DNA of 24,889 nt from an uncultured Clostridiaceae bacterium (GTDB lineage: Bacteria > Bacillota > Clostridia > Lachnospirales > Lachnospiraceae). The stretch is taken from the NCBI GenBank assembly GCA_902477765.1, contig CABSIM010000041.1, forward strand, positions 1 to 24,889, in the 5' to 3' direction. This document shows, piece after piece, positions 15,095 through 22,861 of the stretch. Below the pieces are notes generated by a model. The model was not told the DNA's origin. It saw only the letters and a program-made list of their open reading frames with translations, and did not search any database. The stretch's first letter is position 1; each line of letters begins with the position of its first letter. Position numbers and translations under genes: made by a program.

Positions 15095-15628
15095 ATGATA
15101 CGGGAAGCGGCAGAATTTGCAGCGGAGGTTCACAAAGGAAAGATGAGAAAGGGCAGCAGCATTCCTTACATTGTACATCCGCTGGAAACGGCAGTTATTG
15201 TCTCGGGAATCACGCAGGATGAAGAGGTCATCTGCGCCGCTCTGCTCCATGATGTAATCGAGGATGCCGGTGTGACGTTTGAATGTCTGGAAGCGCGGTT
15301 CGGACTGCGTGTGGCACAGCTGGTGCAGGCGGAAAGCGAAGACAAATCCAGAAGCTGGCAGGAACGCAAACAGGCAACCATCCGCAGGCTGGAAACAGCT
15401 CCGCGGGAGGTCAGAATCATCTGTCTGGGGGATAAGGTCAGCAATCTCAGAAGCACAGCTGCCGACTATCTGCTGCACGGGGACAGGGTCTGGGAAAAAT
15501 TCAGGGAAAAAGACAGGAAAAAGCATGAGTGGTATTACAGAGGTGTCTTCCAGAATCTGAAAGAACTGAGCGATCAGGTCGCATATGCGGAATATGAGAC
15601 CTTAATGAAAAAAATATTTCATCAGTAA
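15095..15628 (+). CDS. HD-domain hydrolase, MESH1/SpoT-hydrolase-like (possible small alarmone hydrolase)
   Basis: A compact 177-residue protein consisting of one HD domain. Metal-site residues H28 (PYIVHPLE), H52-D53 (LLHDVIED) and D113 (GDKVSNLR) are present. The spacing HD-x2-ED (E56, D57) and D-x3-N (D113, N117) reproduces the ppGpp-hydrolase site of MESH1 and SpoT/Rel enzymes, whose metal is manganese. No synthetase, TGS or ACT domains are present, so it would act as a hydrolase only, removing the 3'-pyrophosphate from (p)ppGpp or acting on NADPH as MESH1 can. AAGGAGGGGG lies just upstream and the gene is probably co-transcribed with mscS. Alarmone specificity is inferred from residue spacing. 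Confidence 0.82.
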   Translation: MIREAAEFAAEVHKGKMRKGSSIPYIVHPLETAVIVSGITQDEEVICAALLHDVIEDAGVTFECLEARFGLRVAQLVQAESEDKSRSWQERKQATIRRLETAPREVRIICLGDKVSNLRSTAADYLLHGDRVWEKFREKDRKKHEWYYRGVFQNLKELSDQVAYAEYETLMKKIFHQ

Positions 15629-15662
15629 ATAAAACTTTAAGAAAACGTACTGGAAAAGTAAT

Positions 15663-15691
15663 AAAAATGTGGCAAAAATGTGGTAAAATGG
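15663..15691 (+). promoter_or_regulatory. 11-bp tandem repeats overlapping an extended -10 promoter
   Basis: AAAAATGTGG occurs at 15663-15672 and again at 15674-15683, followed by a partial third copy (AAAATGG, 15685-15691). The second copy flows into TGGTAAAAT (15681-15689), an extended -10 box with no good -35. This probably serves the deacetylase gene starting at 15757. Confidence 0.45.
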
Positions 15692-15756
15692 CAGAGAAGT
15701 GGAAAATACCCAGCAGCGGTCCGGAAAAACGGAACCGCTGGCAGAAGGAGGCAATG

Positions 15757-16929
15757 ATGAAGACGGGAAAAATCCGTACACTTTTTATGACGGCAGCCAT
15801 AGCTGCAGTATCGGCGGCAATGACCGCAGGATTTTCTTTCCCTGCCAGAGCACAGAATCAGATGGGCGCTGTATACAGCATATTCCAGAACGGTACCGGC
15901 TGGAGCAGCAACAGCGGTGACAATACGTACTGTCAGGCCCCTTCAGGAAGTTATGTGACAGCCATGAAAGCAACATTGTCCGATCAGCCGGAAGGAATGA
16001 CAGGAACGATTTCCTATCAGGTGAATCTGAGCGGATCCGGATGGCTGGATATAAAAGAAAATTACAATGAAACCGGAACCACGGAAACGGCAATGCCCCT
16101 GGAGGCCATCCGCATGCAGCTGACAGGACAGCTGGCGGAAAATTACGATCTCTACTATTCCGTGCTGCAGAACGGTGCGTGGACGGCACTGGCAATGAAC
16201 GGAGAGACGGCCGGTACTGAAGGCCAGGGACTCCGGGTGGACGGAATCCGTGTGGCAGTCAGACCAAAGGGAGCGGGAGCTCCGGAGGAGCCTGCACCGG
16301 CCGGACGTACCGTGGATCCTTCGAGACCCATGGTTGCACTGACCTTTGATGACGGTCCTTCGAAATATACGGACCGGATTCTCAATTCGCTGGAAGCCAA
16401 TCACGGTGCCGCCACATTTTTCATGGTGGGTAACCGGGTCGGATCCTATCCGGCAACGGTAAAAAGAATGGTGGACCTGGGATGTGAGCCGGCCAGCCAT
16501 ACCTGGGATCATACATATCTTACCAGGCTGTCTGAAGCCGGAATCCTGGCCAATCTGGCGCAGGCAGACAGTGCAGTGAGCGCGGCGGCAGGAGTAACCC
16601 CCAGACTGGTGCGCCCGCCGGGAGGATATATCAACGATGCGTCCAGAGCGGCGCTGGCCAAAAAAGGAGTGCCTGCAATCATGTGGTCCATAGATACTCT
16701 GGACTGGAAGACGAAAAACAGTCAGGCCACGGTAGACACGGTACTTGGCAATGTGAAGGACGGAGATATCATCCTGATGCATGATCTGTATTCCACATCT
16801 GCGGATGCGGCAGAGGTGCTGATCCCTGAACTGACAAGAAGAGGGTATCAGCTGGTGACGGTGAGCGAAATGGCGGCCTGCCGGGGAGGAATGCAGCCGG
16901 GACAGGTATACAGCAGATTCCGCCCGTAA
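15757..16929 (+). CDS. Secreted polysaccharide deacetylase with N-terminal ChW repeats
   Basis: A 390-residue exported enzyme. A signal peptide (about 1-34, ending FPARA) leads to roughly three ChW-like repeats (about 35-175), beta modules typical of clostridial surface proteins. A NodB deacetylase domain follows (about 190-380). All five NodB motifs are intact: TFDDGP (D198, D199), SHTWDH (H248, H252), RPPGGY, DTLDW and LMHD. It should remove acetyl groups from N-acetylglucosamine polymers such as peptidoglycan, which can give lysozyme resistance. AGGAGG lies 5 bases before the ATG at 15757 (2 before an ATG at 15754), so the former start is preferred. It faces the NodB-like gene on the other strand. 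Confidence 0.92.
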   Translation: MKTGKIRTLFMTAAIAAVSAAMTAGFSFPARAQNQMGAVYSIFQNGTGWSSNSGDNTYCQAPSGSYVTAMKATLSDQPEGMTGTISYQVNLSGSGWLDIKENYNETGTTETAMPLEAIRMQLTGQLAENYDLYYSVLQNGAWTALAMNGETAGTEGQGLRVDGIRVAVRPKGAGAPEEPAPAGRTVDPSRPMVALTFDDGPSKYTDRILNSLEANHGAATFFMVGNRVGSYPATVKRMVDLGCEPASHTWDHTYLTRLSEAGILANLAQADSAVSAAAGVTPRLVRPPGGYINDASRAALAKKGVPAIMWSIDTLDWKTKNSQATVDTVLGNVKDGDIILMHDLYSTSADAAEVLIPELTRRGYQLVTVSEMAACRGGMQPGQVYSRFRP

Positions 16930-17009
16930 TTCTGCAGGCGAGGTCCGGAAGCACAGGAAGAAGGGACTGGAGCTTATGGGCCGGCAGGATCTGAGAAACA
17001 AAACAGATT

Positions 17010-17798
17010 TCAGGAAACAGGAAACAGGGACGAGACGGTGACGGGGGAAAGCCCGAGAGCTGTCAGTCCCTGAATGATTTCCGGGAGAGCGTCAGCCGTA
17101 TATCTGGCGTCTCCCCGGAACCGGAGAATGCAGCCGTTATCTGGTGCACAGTCTTTCAGGATACGGCGGACAATGGCATCGGAGCCGTAGTCTTTCCAGT
17201 CCTGGCTGTCGCAGCTGGAACCGATAATGGTATATCCCATGGCAAAGGCTTCATCGGCGGCGGGATCGTCATTATCTCCGGACTGCGGACGGAAACAGGA
17301 AGGGGAGCGGCCTGTGATGCGGATCAGTTCCTGTTCCAGTTCCTCAAGTCCTGCCCGTATTTGGGAGCGGGAAATGTCTCTTCCTGAGAATGACGGACTG
17401 ACAGTGATTCCCAGTTCGTGTCCCTGGCCGGCAATGGCTGCGGTCTCTTCCGGATGGGAGGCTACCCAGTCGGAGGAAACAAAAAAGGTGGCTTTTGTTC
17501 CGCTTTTTTCCAGAGCCTGAAGAACCGGAACGGAAGTTTTTCCGGCAGAAAGCAGGTCGAAAGTAAGGGCGGCATAAGGTCCGGCATCCGGCACGCTGGC
17601 AATGGGAGAAAGAGCGGAAGCGGCAGCCTGGGATGAGACCACGGAAACCGGAGACAGGATACGGCCGGAACTTACGGTACCGGTCCGGTCTGCGGCTTTT
17701 CCGTAAAGAGAGACCGCAGAACCTGCGGTAAGAAAAAGAAGAAGAAGCCAGAATACGGCGTTTTCAGGAATCCGGAGAAAAAGATCAGTTTTTTTCAT
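17010..17798 (-). CDS. NodB-fold protein lacking catalytic residues (probable pseudoenzyme)
   Basis: A 262-residue protein with an N-terminal membrane helix or uncleaved signal (about 13-31) and a polysaccharide-deacetylase fold. Comparison with the neighbour on the other strand shows each motif altered. TFDDGP reads TFDLLS (D81 kept, second Asp lost), and the two metal histidines of SHTWDH are replaced within ITVSPS. RPPGG reads RPQSG, and LMHD reads LRFRGD. The fold core (KATFFVSSDWV, GHELG, YTIIGSSCDSQDW) remains. It probably binds sugar or a partner rather than deacetylating. The start at 17798 sits 2 bases after a large hairpin whose arm holds the only GGGG ribosome-site candidate; an ATG at 17813 lies inside that arm. 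Confidence 0.82.
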   Translation of the reverse strand: MKKTDLFLRIPENAVFWLLLLFLTAGSAVSLYGKAADRTGTVSSGRILSPVSVVSSQAAASALSPIASVPDAGPYAALTFDLLSAGKTSVPVLQALEKSGTKATFFVSSDWVASHPEETAAIAGQGHELGITVSPSFSGRDISRSQIRAGLEELEQELIRITGRSPSCFRPQSGDNDDPAADEAFAMGYTIIGSSCDSQDWKDYGSDAIVRRILKDCAPDNGCILRFRGDARYTADALPEIIQGLTALGLSPVTVSSLFPVS

Positions 17799-17800
17799 AA

Positions 17801-17848
17801 AGAGGCCCCGCATGGGATTGTGTTCTTTCTATCCTATGCGGGGCCTCT
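17801..17848 (-). terminator. 18-bp hairpin between PNPOx-like gene and NodB-like gene
   Basis: AGAGGCCCCGCATGGGAT (17801-17818) pairs with 17831-17848 over 18 bases with one G-U wobble and a 12-base loop. Read leftward it is followed only by TTT before the downstream ATG, so termination may be partial. It starts 6 bases after the PNPOx-like stop. Confidence 0.65.
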
Positions 17849-17853
17849 GACAT

Positions 17854-18351
17854 CTATGTACCCGGGGCTGCGGAAACCAGTTCAATGGACTGTTTGCCGC
17901 TCATATGCTCAATGGTCATTTCCAGCATGCAGAGCGGAGCGTAGTCCTTTTCAATGGCACGGCGCCGGTCATCCGGACTGGCGTCCGGAGTATATTTTGC
18001 GGTCAGCTTTTCGATGGCCTCCATTTTCCGGCTGCCTTCCGGAAGAATCCGGATTTTCCCGAAGACGATGACGCTGCGGTAATGGGTGGTGTATGTCTCC
18101 GGGACCACCAGGTCCTGACCGATGACACAGAAGGATGCCTTTTCATTTACGGCAATGCTGTCCAGTTTGTGACCGGAAGCGGCACAGTGGAAAAAGATGG
18201 AATGGCCGTCATATACATAACTGAGGGGAACGGCATAGGGATAGCCGTCATCTCCGGAAACAGCCAGAACTCCGGAAGTTCCCCGGTTTAAAATTTCCAT
18301 GCAGGCTTCTTCAGGCAGTGCCTGCCGTTTTCTGCGCATGTCTCTGAACAT
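17854..18351 (-). CDS. Pyridoxamine 5'-phosphate oxidase-like flavoprotein (NimA-like)
   Basis: A 165-residue split-barrel protein, cytoplasmic, expected to bind FMN. It begins MFRDMRRKRQALPEEACMEIL and holds the family box IFFHCAASGHKLD (H61-K62). The GHK signature and length match the NimA-like branch found widely in anaerobes. Members of that branch include 5-nitroimidazole reductases, but most have unknown substrates, so no resistance is claimed. GGAGG lies 10 bases before the ATG. It starts 42 bases after the AbgT stop with no terminator between and is likely co-transcribed with it. Confidence 0.85.
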   Translation of the reverse strand: MFRDMRRKRQALPEEACMEILNRGTSGVLAVSGDDGYPYAVPLSYVYDGHSIFFHCAASGHKLDSIAVNEKASFCVIGQDLVVPETYTTHYRSVIVFGKIRILPEGSRKMEAIEKLTAKYTPDASPDDRRRAIEKDYAPLCMLEMTIEHMSGKQSIELVSAAPGT

Positions 18352-18393
18352 GGAGTAATTCCTCCGTATCTCTTTTTCTGTGTATGGTTTCCG

Positions 18394-19932
18394 TTACAGA
18401 ATGCCTGCCGGCAGATAGTATCCGACGCCGGGGCCGAGCGGAAGCTGGAAAATGAACCAGATCATGGTCATGATGATCCAGATGACCTGAACAATGCAGA
18501 CTGTGGGGATGCAGTTGGCAATGAAGGTTCCCAGTTTCATGTCCTTATCATATTTTTCCACCGTTACGGCAAGACACATGTACAGGTACGGGCTTAACGG
18601 AGTCAGCGCATTGGACGGGGAATCACCGATTCTGTAAAGCAGCTGGATCCAGGCCGGATGATATCCCATCAGCATCAGCATGGGAACAAATACAGGTCCC
18701 AGAATGGTCCATTTTGCAGAAGACGAGGACATGATCAGATTGATCAGGACAACCAGAAGAATCAGCGCCACAAACATGGGGATGCCGGTAAAGCCGATTC
18801 CCTGCAGGAAATCTGCACCGGAAATTGCAAGGATGGTACCCAGATTGGTCCAGCTGAAAAGGGCGGTAAACTGGCCGGCCATAAAGCAGAAAGCGACGAA
18901 GGAAGCCATGCTGCCCATGGCTTTTGTGGCCATGCGGGACACATCCTTTTCACTCTTTACGGCACCGGTGGTGAGGCCGTAGACAAGACCGCAGATCAGG
19001 AACATGAACAGAATAATGGGAATCAGGCCGCTCAGGAACAGGCTGCCTACAATTCCTCCGGTTTCCGGATTGGAAAGCGGTCCGGTTACGATTCCGGCAA
19101 TGATGATGACGACGTAGATGAGAAGCGCGATGCCGGACCGGCGAAGGGCCTTGTTCTGAAGCGGACTCAGCGGCTCCTGATCCAGCCTGGCCTCTCCGTG
19201 ATATTTGCCGAGACGGGGTTCAATCAGATGATTGGTACACCAGCCGATGATGGCAGTCATCAGGAATGTGGATGCAATCATAAAGTACCAGTTGCAGGCG
19301 CTGTCCACCTGGAAGGTGGTGTCAGAGCCGAGAAGAATCTTGATGGAAGTGTTGGTGATGCCGGCCACAAGAGAGTCGGTTCCGGCCACCATCAGATTTG
19401 CAGTAAATCCGGCATTGGCTGCAATCCATCCGCAGATCATGCCGGCCACCGGGTTCCGTCCTACGCCAAGAAAGGCCAGAGCTGCCAGCGGCGGGACCAG
19501 AATGGAACAGGTATCTGACGCCAGATTTCCGCAGGTTCCGATCAGAGCGATCACATATGGAACCAGCATGCGGTTGGTATTGGACATGGTTTTCCTAAGA
19601 ACCGCATCCACCAGTCCCACCTGCTCACAGATATTGATGCCCAGAGACATGGTAAGCACCAGTCCCAGAGATGCAAAACCGGAAAAGTTGGTGACCATGG
19701 TGGTGAGAATCCAGCTGAGACCTTCCTGACTGAAAAAGTTCTTGGCTGCGACCGTATCGCCTGTGGCCGGATTCACCGCCTGAACGCCCAGAAAATAACA
19801 GATGGCAGAGATGACGGCAACGATGACAAACAATTCCGCAAACATGGTAAAGGGCGTGGGAAGCTTATTGCAGACACGTTCGATACCGCCCAGAAAACGG
19901 TCCACAACAGAAGATTTTTTGACTTTTTCCAT
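18394..19932 (-). CDS. abgT: AbgT family transporter
   Basis: A 512-residue membrane protein with about a dozen hydrophobic helices. Family landmarks are the GTCGNLASDTCSILVPPLAAL segment near residue 127 and the C-terminal SSSAKWTILGPVFVPMLM...RIGDSPSNALTPLSPY block. AbgT proteins import p-aminobenzoyl-glutamate, a folate breakdown product, in E. coli; others export sulfonamides (MtrF, YdaH). Direction and substrate here are open. No abgA/abgB amidohydrolases are adjacent, which weakens a simple folate-salvage reading. The start MEKVKKSS has AAGGAGAGG 5 bases upstream; a longer frame would begin in the A+T-rich promoter. Confidence 0.9.
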   Translation of the reverse strand: MEKVKKSSVVDRFLGGIERVCNKLPTPFTMFAELFVIVAVISAICYFLGVQAVNPATGDTVAAKNFFSQEGLSWILTTMVTNFSGFASLGLVLTMSLGINICEQVGLVDAVLRKTMSNTNRMLVPYVIALIGTCGNLASDTCSILVPPLAALAFLGVGRNPVAGMICGWIAANAGFTANLMVAGTDSLVAGITNTSIKILLGSDTTFQVDSACNWYFMIASTFLMTAIIGWCTNHLIEPRLGKYHGEARLDQEPLSPLQNKALRRSGIALLIYVVIIIAGIVTGPLSNPETGGIVGSLFLSGLIPIILFMFLICGLVYGLTTGAVKSEKDVSRMATKAMGSMASFVAFCFMAGQFTALFSWTNLGTILAISGADFLQGIGFTGIPMFVALILLVVLINLIMSSSSAKWTILGPVFVPMLMLMGYHPAWIQLLYRIGDSPSNALTPLSPYLYMCLAVTVEKYDKDMKLGTFIANCIPTVCIVQVIWIIMTMIWFIFQLPLGPGVGYYLPAGIL

Positions 19933-19964
19933 ATGTTCCTCTCCTTTCAAAAAAATATGGGTAT

Positions 19965-19993
19965 ATTCTACCATTTTTTTGAAATACTGTAAA
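19965..19993 (-). promoter_or_regulatory. Promoter of the abgT unit
   Basis: Read leftward, TTTACA (19993-19988) and TAGAAT (19970-19965) are separated by 17 bases. They lie in an A+T-rich stretch directly before the abgT ribosome site. Confidence 0.65.
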
Positions 19994-20111
19994 TAAATTG
20001 TTAAAAATTTATAAAATATTATAAACAAAGACTAAAGTAAAAGATAATTACTGAAAGACCTTATGGATAACCAGATGATTCAGAAAAGAACAGAGACCGG
20101 TTCCGGAGGGG

Positions 20112-20165
20112 AAAAAGAAAAACGGGATGAATCCCGGCTGTAGAAGCCGGGATTCATCCCGTTTT
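20112..20165 (-). terminator. 21-bp perfect terminator of the sulfur-type fusion gene
   Basis: 20119-20139 is perfectly complementary to 20145-20165 around a 5-base loop. Read leftward it is followed by TTTTTCTTTTT, a classical intrinsic terminator. It lies 54 bases past the stop codon of the gene ending at 20219. Confidence 0.92.
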
Positions 20166-20218
20166 GTATATGTCCTGAAGACATGTGATTCTGCTGAGGA
20201 TCGTAAAAAGAAGAGGTA

Positions 20219-22801
20219 TCAGCAGGTGGCGCCTCCAACCAGATGGAGCTTGGCACCGATGATCTCATCCCGTCTGGACAGAATTTCATCAGAAAGCAGC
20301 TGTTTTTCCACATTTTCGAAGCCAATGCGCTCGATGGTATCGGCAAACCGTTCTCCGGTTTCACCCTGTTCGCGGAACAGGAGAATGGCCTTTTCGATGA
20401 TGGAAAGAACTTCTTCTTCTGTTGTGAACACAGGGCTGAGAGCATGGCCATGGGCCACTTTCTTGCCCCAGCGTCCGCCGATATAGATCTTATAGCCGTA
20501 GCTGCCTTCATCCAGTGCATGGAACGGACATTTGCCCACGCAGCGTCCGCAGTTATTGCAGGTTTCATTGTCGATGGCAAGTTTTCCGTTGACAACTGCA
20601 GATGCCTTCATAGGACAGGTTTTCTCAACCTGGCAGACTTTGCAGCCGCGGCAGAGATCACTGTTGAACTGCGGAATCCGCTGACCGATGATGCCCAGAT
20701 CGTTAAGGTTGGGCTTCACGCAGTTGTTGGGGCATCCGCCTACAGCGATTTTGAATTTATGAGGAAGCTTTACGCTGCCATAGCCATGGTAGAACATCTC
20801 ATGGATTCTGTCGGAAAGCGCGTAGGAATCCAGAAGACCGTACTGACAGGTGGTTCCTTTACATGCCACAACCGGACGGACCTTGGAACCGGTACCGCCT
20901 GTTTCCAGACCGGCTTCGGCCAGATCCTCACGGAGTGCATCAATCTTGCTGTAAGGTACGCCGATGATTTCCATGGTCAGACGTGTGGTCATGGCGATCC
21001 GGCCGCTTCCGTACTTTTCAGCAGCTGCGGCAATGGCCTGATTCTCAGCAGCCGTGATATTGCCGTTTCTTGTGATGACACGGACATTGAAATTGTCTGT
21101 ACCCTTATTATGGAGGCAGCCCAGTGCTTTCAGTCTGGTGATTTCTTCAGCACTTACGGTCACGTTTCCGGAAGCTGCTTTCTTATATACATTGAAGGTA
21201 AGTCCGCCTTCCAGAACCTTTGTATTGGTGTATCCATAGAATTTCAGGCGGTTCTGCAGCAGGTAGCTTCTCTTGCCTTTTGCACAGATCAGAAGAAGCT
21301 TTTCATCTTTTCCAAGACCTTCCACAGGCCCGTTTACCTGAGTCACATCCACATAGGGAGCATCCGGAAGAGCCGGAACCGGTGAAGTATCGATGACACG
21401 GTATCCGTCTGCGGCCCCTGCGGCAAACTCAGCAGGAGTAAAGCTGTCCAGAATTCCGTCAATCTTGTTGGCCAGAATGCCGATTGCCGTCACAAGAGGA
21501 TGGATGGCGGTGGAGAACGGCGGAGCATAAGCCAGGTCCAGATTCATCAGCTGGTCCAGAGTAGCTCCCATGGTAATGGCGGTTACAGCCACATCGGTCA
21601 CCTTGTCAACAGCGCCGGAACCCAGAACCTGCACACCCAGAAGTTTTCTGGTATTTCTGTCGGCGACGGTCTTGATGATAAAGGAAGAAGAGCCCGGGTA
21701 ATAGTGAGCCTTGTCGTCCACCACGCATACGTTGGTGACCACATCATGCCCTTCTGCTTTTGCGGAAAGCTCGGAAAGACCGGTACGGCCTCCGTTAAGA
21801 TCCGGAAGCTTGACTACGGCTGTGCCCAGTACGCCTTCATAATGGGCATCCTGGCCGCAGAGAGCTCTTGCAAAGGTGCGTCCTTCCATATTGGCGGAAG
21901 AGCCCATGGGAGACCAGGCGCGTTTTCCGGTCTGGCGGTTGGTGACGCAGGCACAGTCACCGGCTGCATAGATATTTTCCAGATTGGTGCGGAGCTGATC
22001 GTCCACCGGAATGGTGCCGTTGGGCATGAATTCCAGCCCGGTATCCTTTAAAAATGCGGTATTGGGGCGGATTCCCAGGGACATGACAACGATATCGGCT
22101 TTCAGATCGCCTTTGTCGGTCTTCACACCTTCGGCTTTTACAGTTCCGAGAATGGATTCCATCCTGGTTCCGGTCATGACCTTGATGCCTTTTTTGGCCA
22201 GATGCCGTTTGGCATAATCAGCCATTTCCGGATCGAAACCGGGCATGATCTGGTCTGCCATATCGATGACGGTTACAGAAAGACCCTGAGCGGAAAGATT
22301 TTCGGCGGCTTCCAGTCCGATAAAGCCTCCTCCTACCACAACTGCCTTTTTCAGAGAACCGGCTTCCAGGTATTCACGGATATCGATGGCGTCCTGAGGA
22401 GTTCTCATGGTAAATACGCCGGGAAGGGTGATTCCCTCCAGACGCGGCACGATGGGAGCGGCTCCGGTGGCAATGAGACAGACATCATAGGAATATTCTT
22501 CCGTGTTTCCGGTACGGAGATTTCTGGCCTCCGCCTTTTTCTCATTTACATTGAGAGAAACCACTTCACGCTCGGTAAGAACTTTGGCTCCTGTCAGGGC
22601 TGAGAAAGAAGCCGGCGTATTTACGATCAGCTGGGACTTGTCAGGAATCACATTCCCCACATAATAGGGAAGTCCGCATCCGGCATAGGAAATGTCTTTC
22701 CCCATGGTTACGATGGTTACATCGAGAGAACGATCCATTCTCTTCAGCTTGGCGGCTGCTTTTGTACCGGCAGCAACGCCCCCGATAATTAAAACTTTCA
22801 T
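20219..22801 (-). CDS. CoA-disulfide-reductase-like / rhodanese / siroheme-reductase-like / ferredoxin fusion
   Basis: An 860-residue cytoplasmic redox protein in four parts. Residues 1-450 are a FAD/NAD(P)H enzyme like CoA-disulfide or persulfide reductase, with IIGGVAAGTKAA, the redox cysteine C42 in AGCGLPYY, and the C-terminal tyrosine box DLAYAPPFSTAIHP. Residues 460-535 are a rhodanese with an intact loop CAKGKRS (C506). From about 570 comes a nitrite/sulfite reductase-like half with cysteines C647-x4-C652 and C690-x3-C694. Inserted in it are two ferredoxin motifs, one irregular (C717, C720, C723, C729) and one canonical (C748, C751, C754, C758). AsrC-type sulfite reductases carry the same inserted ferredoxin. 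Electrons could run NAD(P)H-FAD-persulfide or Fe-S centre to a sulfur oxyanion. The reaction is inferred; siroheme binding is unproven. Confidence 0.88.
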   Translation of the reverse strand: MKVLIIGGVAAGTKAAAKLKRMDRSLDVTIVTMGKDISYAGCGLPYYVGNVIPDKSQLIVNTPASFSALTGAKVLTEREVVSLNVNEKKAEARNLRTGNTEEYSYDVCLIATGAAPIVPRLEGITLPGVFTMRTPQDAIDIREYLEAGSLKKAVVVGGGFIGLEAAENLSAQGLSVTVIDMADQIMPGFDPEMADYAKRHLAKKGIKVMTGTRMESILGTVKAEGVKTDKGDLKADIVVMSLGIRPNTAFLKDTGLEFMPNGTIPVDDQLRTNLENIYAAGDCACVTNRQTGKRAWSPMGSSANMEGRTFARALCGQDAHYEGVLGTAVVKLPDLNGGRTGLSELSAKAEGHDVVTNVCVVDDKAHYYPGSSSFIIKTVADRNTRKLLGVQVLGSGAVDKVTDVAVTAITMGATLDQLMNLDLAYAPPFSTAIHPLVTAIGILANKIDGILDSFTPAEFAAGAADGYRVIDTSPVPALPDAPYVDVTQVNGPVEGLGKDEKLLLICAKGKRSYLLQNRLKFYGYTNTKVLEGGLTFNVYKKAASGNVTVSAEEITRLKALGCLHNKGTDNFNVRVITRNGNITAAENQAIAAAAEKYGSGRIAMTTRLTMEIIGVPYSKIDALREDLAEAGLETGGTGSKVRPVVACKGTTCQYGLLDSYALSDRIHEMFYHGYGSVKLPHKFKIAVGGCPNNCVKPNLNDLGIIGQRIPQFNSDLCRGCKVCQVEKTCPMKASAVVNGKLAIDNETCNNCGRCVGKCPFHALDEGSYGYKIYIGGRWGKKVAHGHALSPVFTTEEEVLSIIEKAILLFREQGETGERFADTIERIGFENVEKQLLSDEILSRRDEIIGAKLHLVGGATC

Positions 22802-22811
22802 GCATTCACCC

Positions 22812-22830
22812 CGCAGTGGGAGACACTGCG
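22812..22830 (-). promoter_or_regulatory. Leader hairpin next to the fusion gene's ribosome site
   Basis: CGCAGTG (22812-22818) and CACTGCG (22824-22830) form a perfect 7-bp stem with a 5-base loop. Read leftward the stem ends directly before GGGTGAATGC and the start codon, so folding could limit ribosome access. Confidence 0.5.
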
Positions 22831-22861
22831 CCTTTCATTATGTAAGAATCATACAACAAAC

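Noticed and set aside
15663..15691. Short CRISPR-like tandem repeats
   Set aside because: Only two full 10-base copies with a 1-base gap and no spacers. No CRISPR array or cas gene is present anywhere in the window.
16930..17009. A terminator between the convergent NodB genes
   Set aside because: I looked for a hairpin with a T-run on either strand and saw only GGAAACA direct repeats. The two transcripts may overlap.
17854..18351. Calling the PNPOx-like protein a nitroimidazole-resistance determinant
   Set aside because: NimA-like folds are widespread in anaerobes and most have no resistance role; the sequence does not decide.
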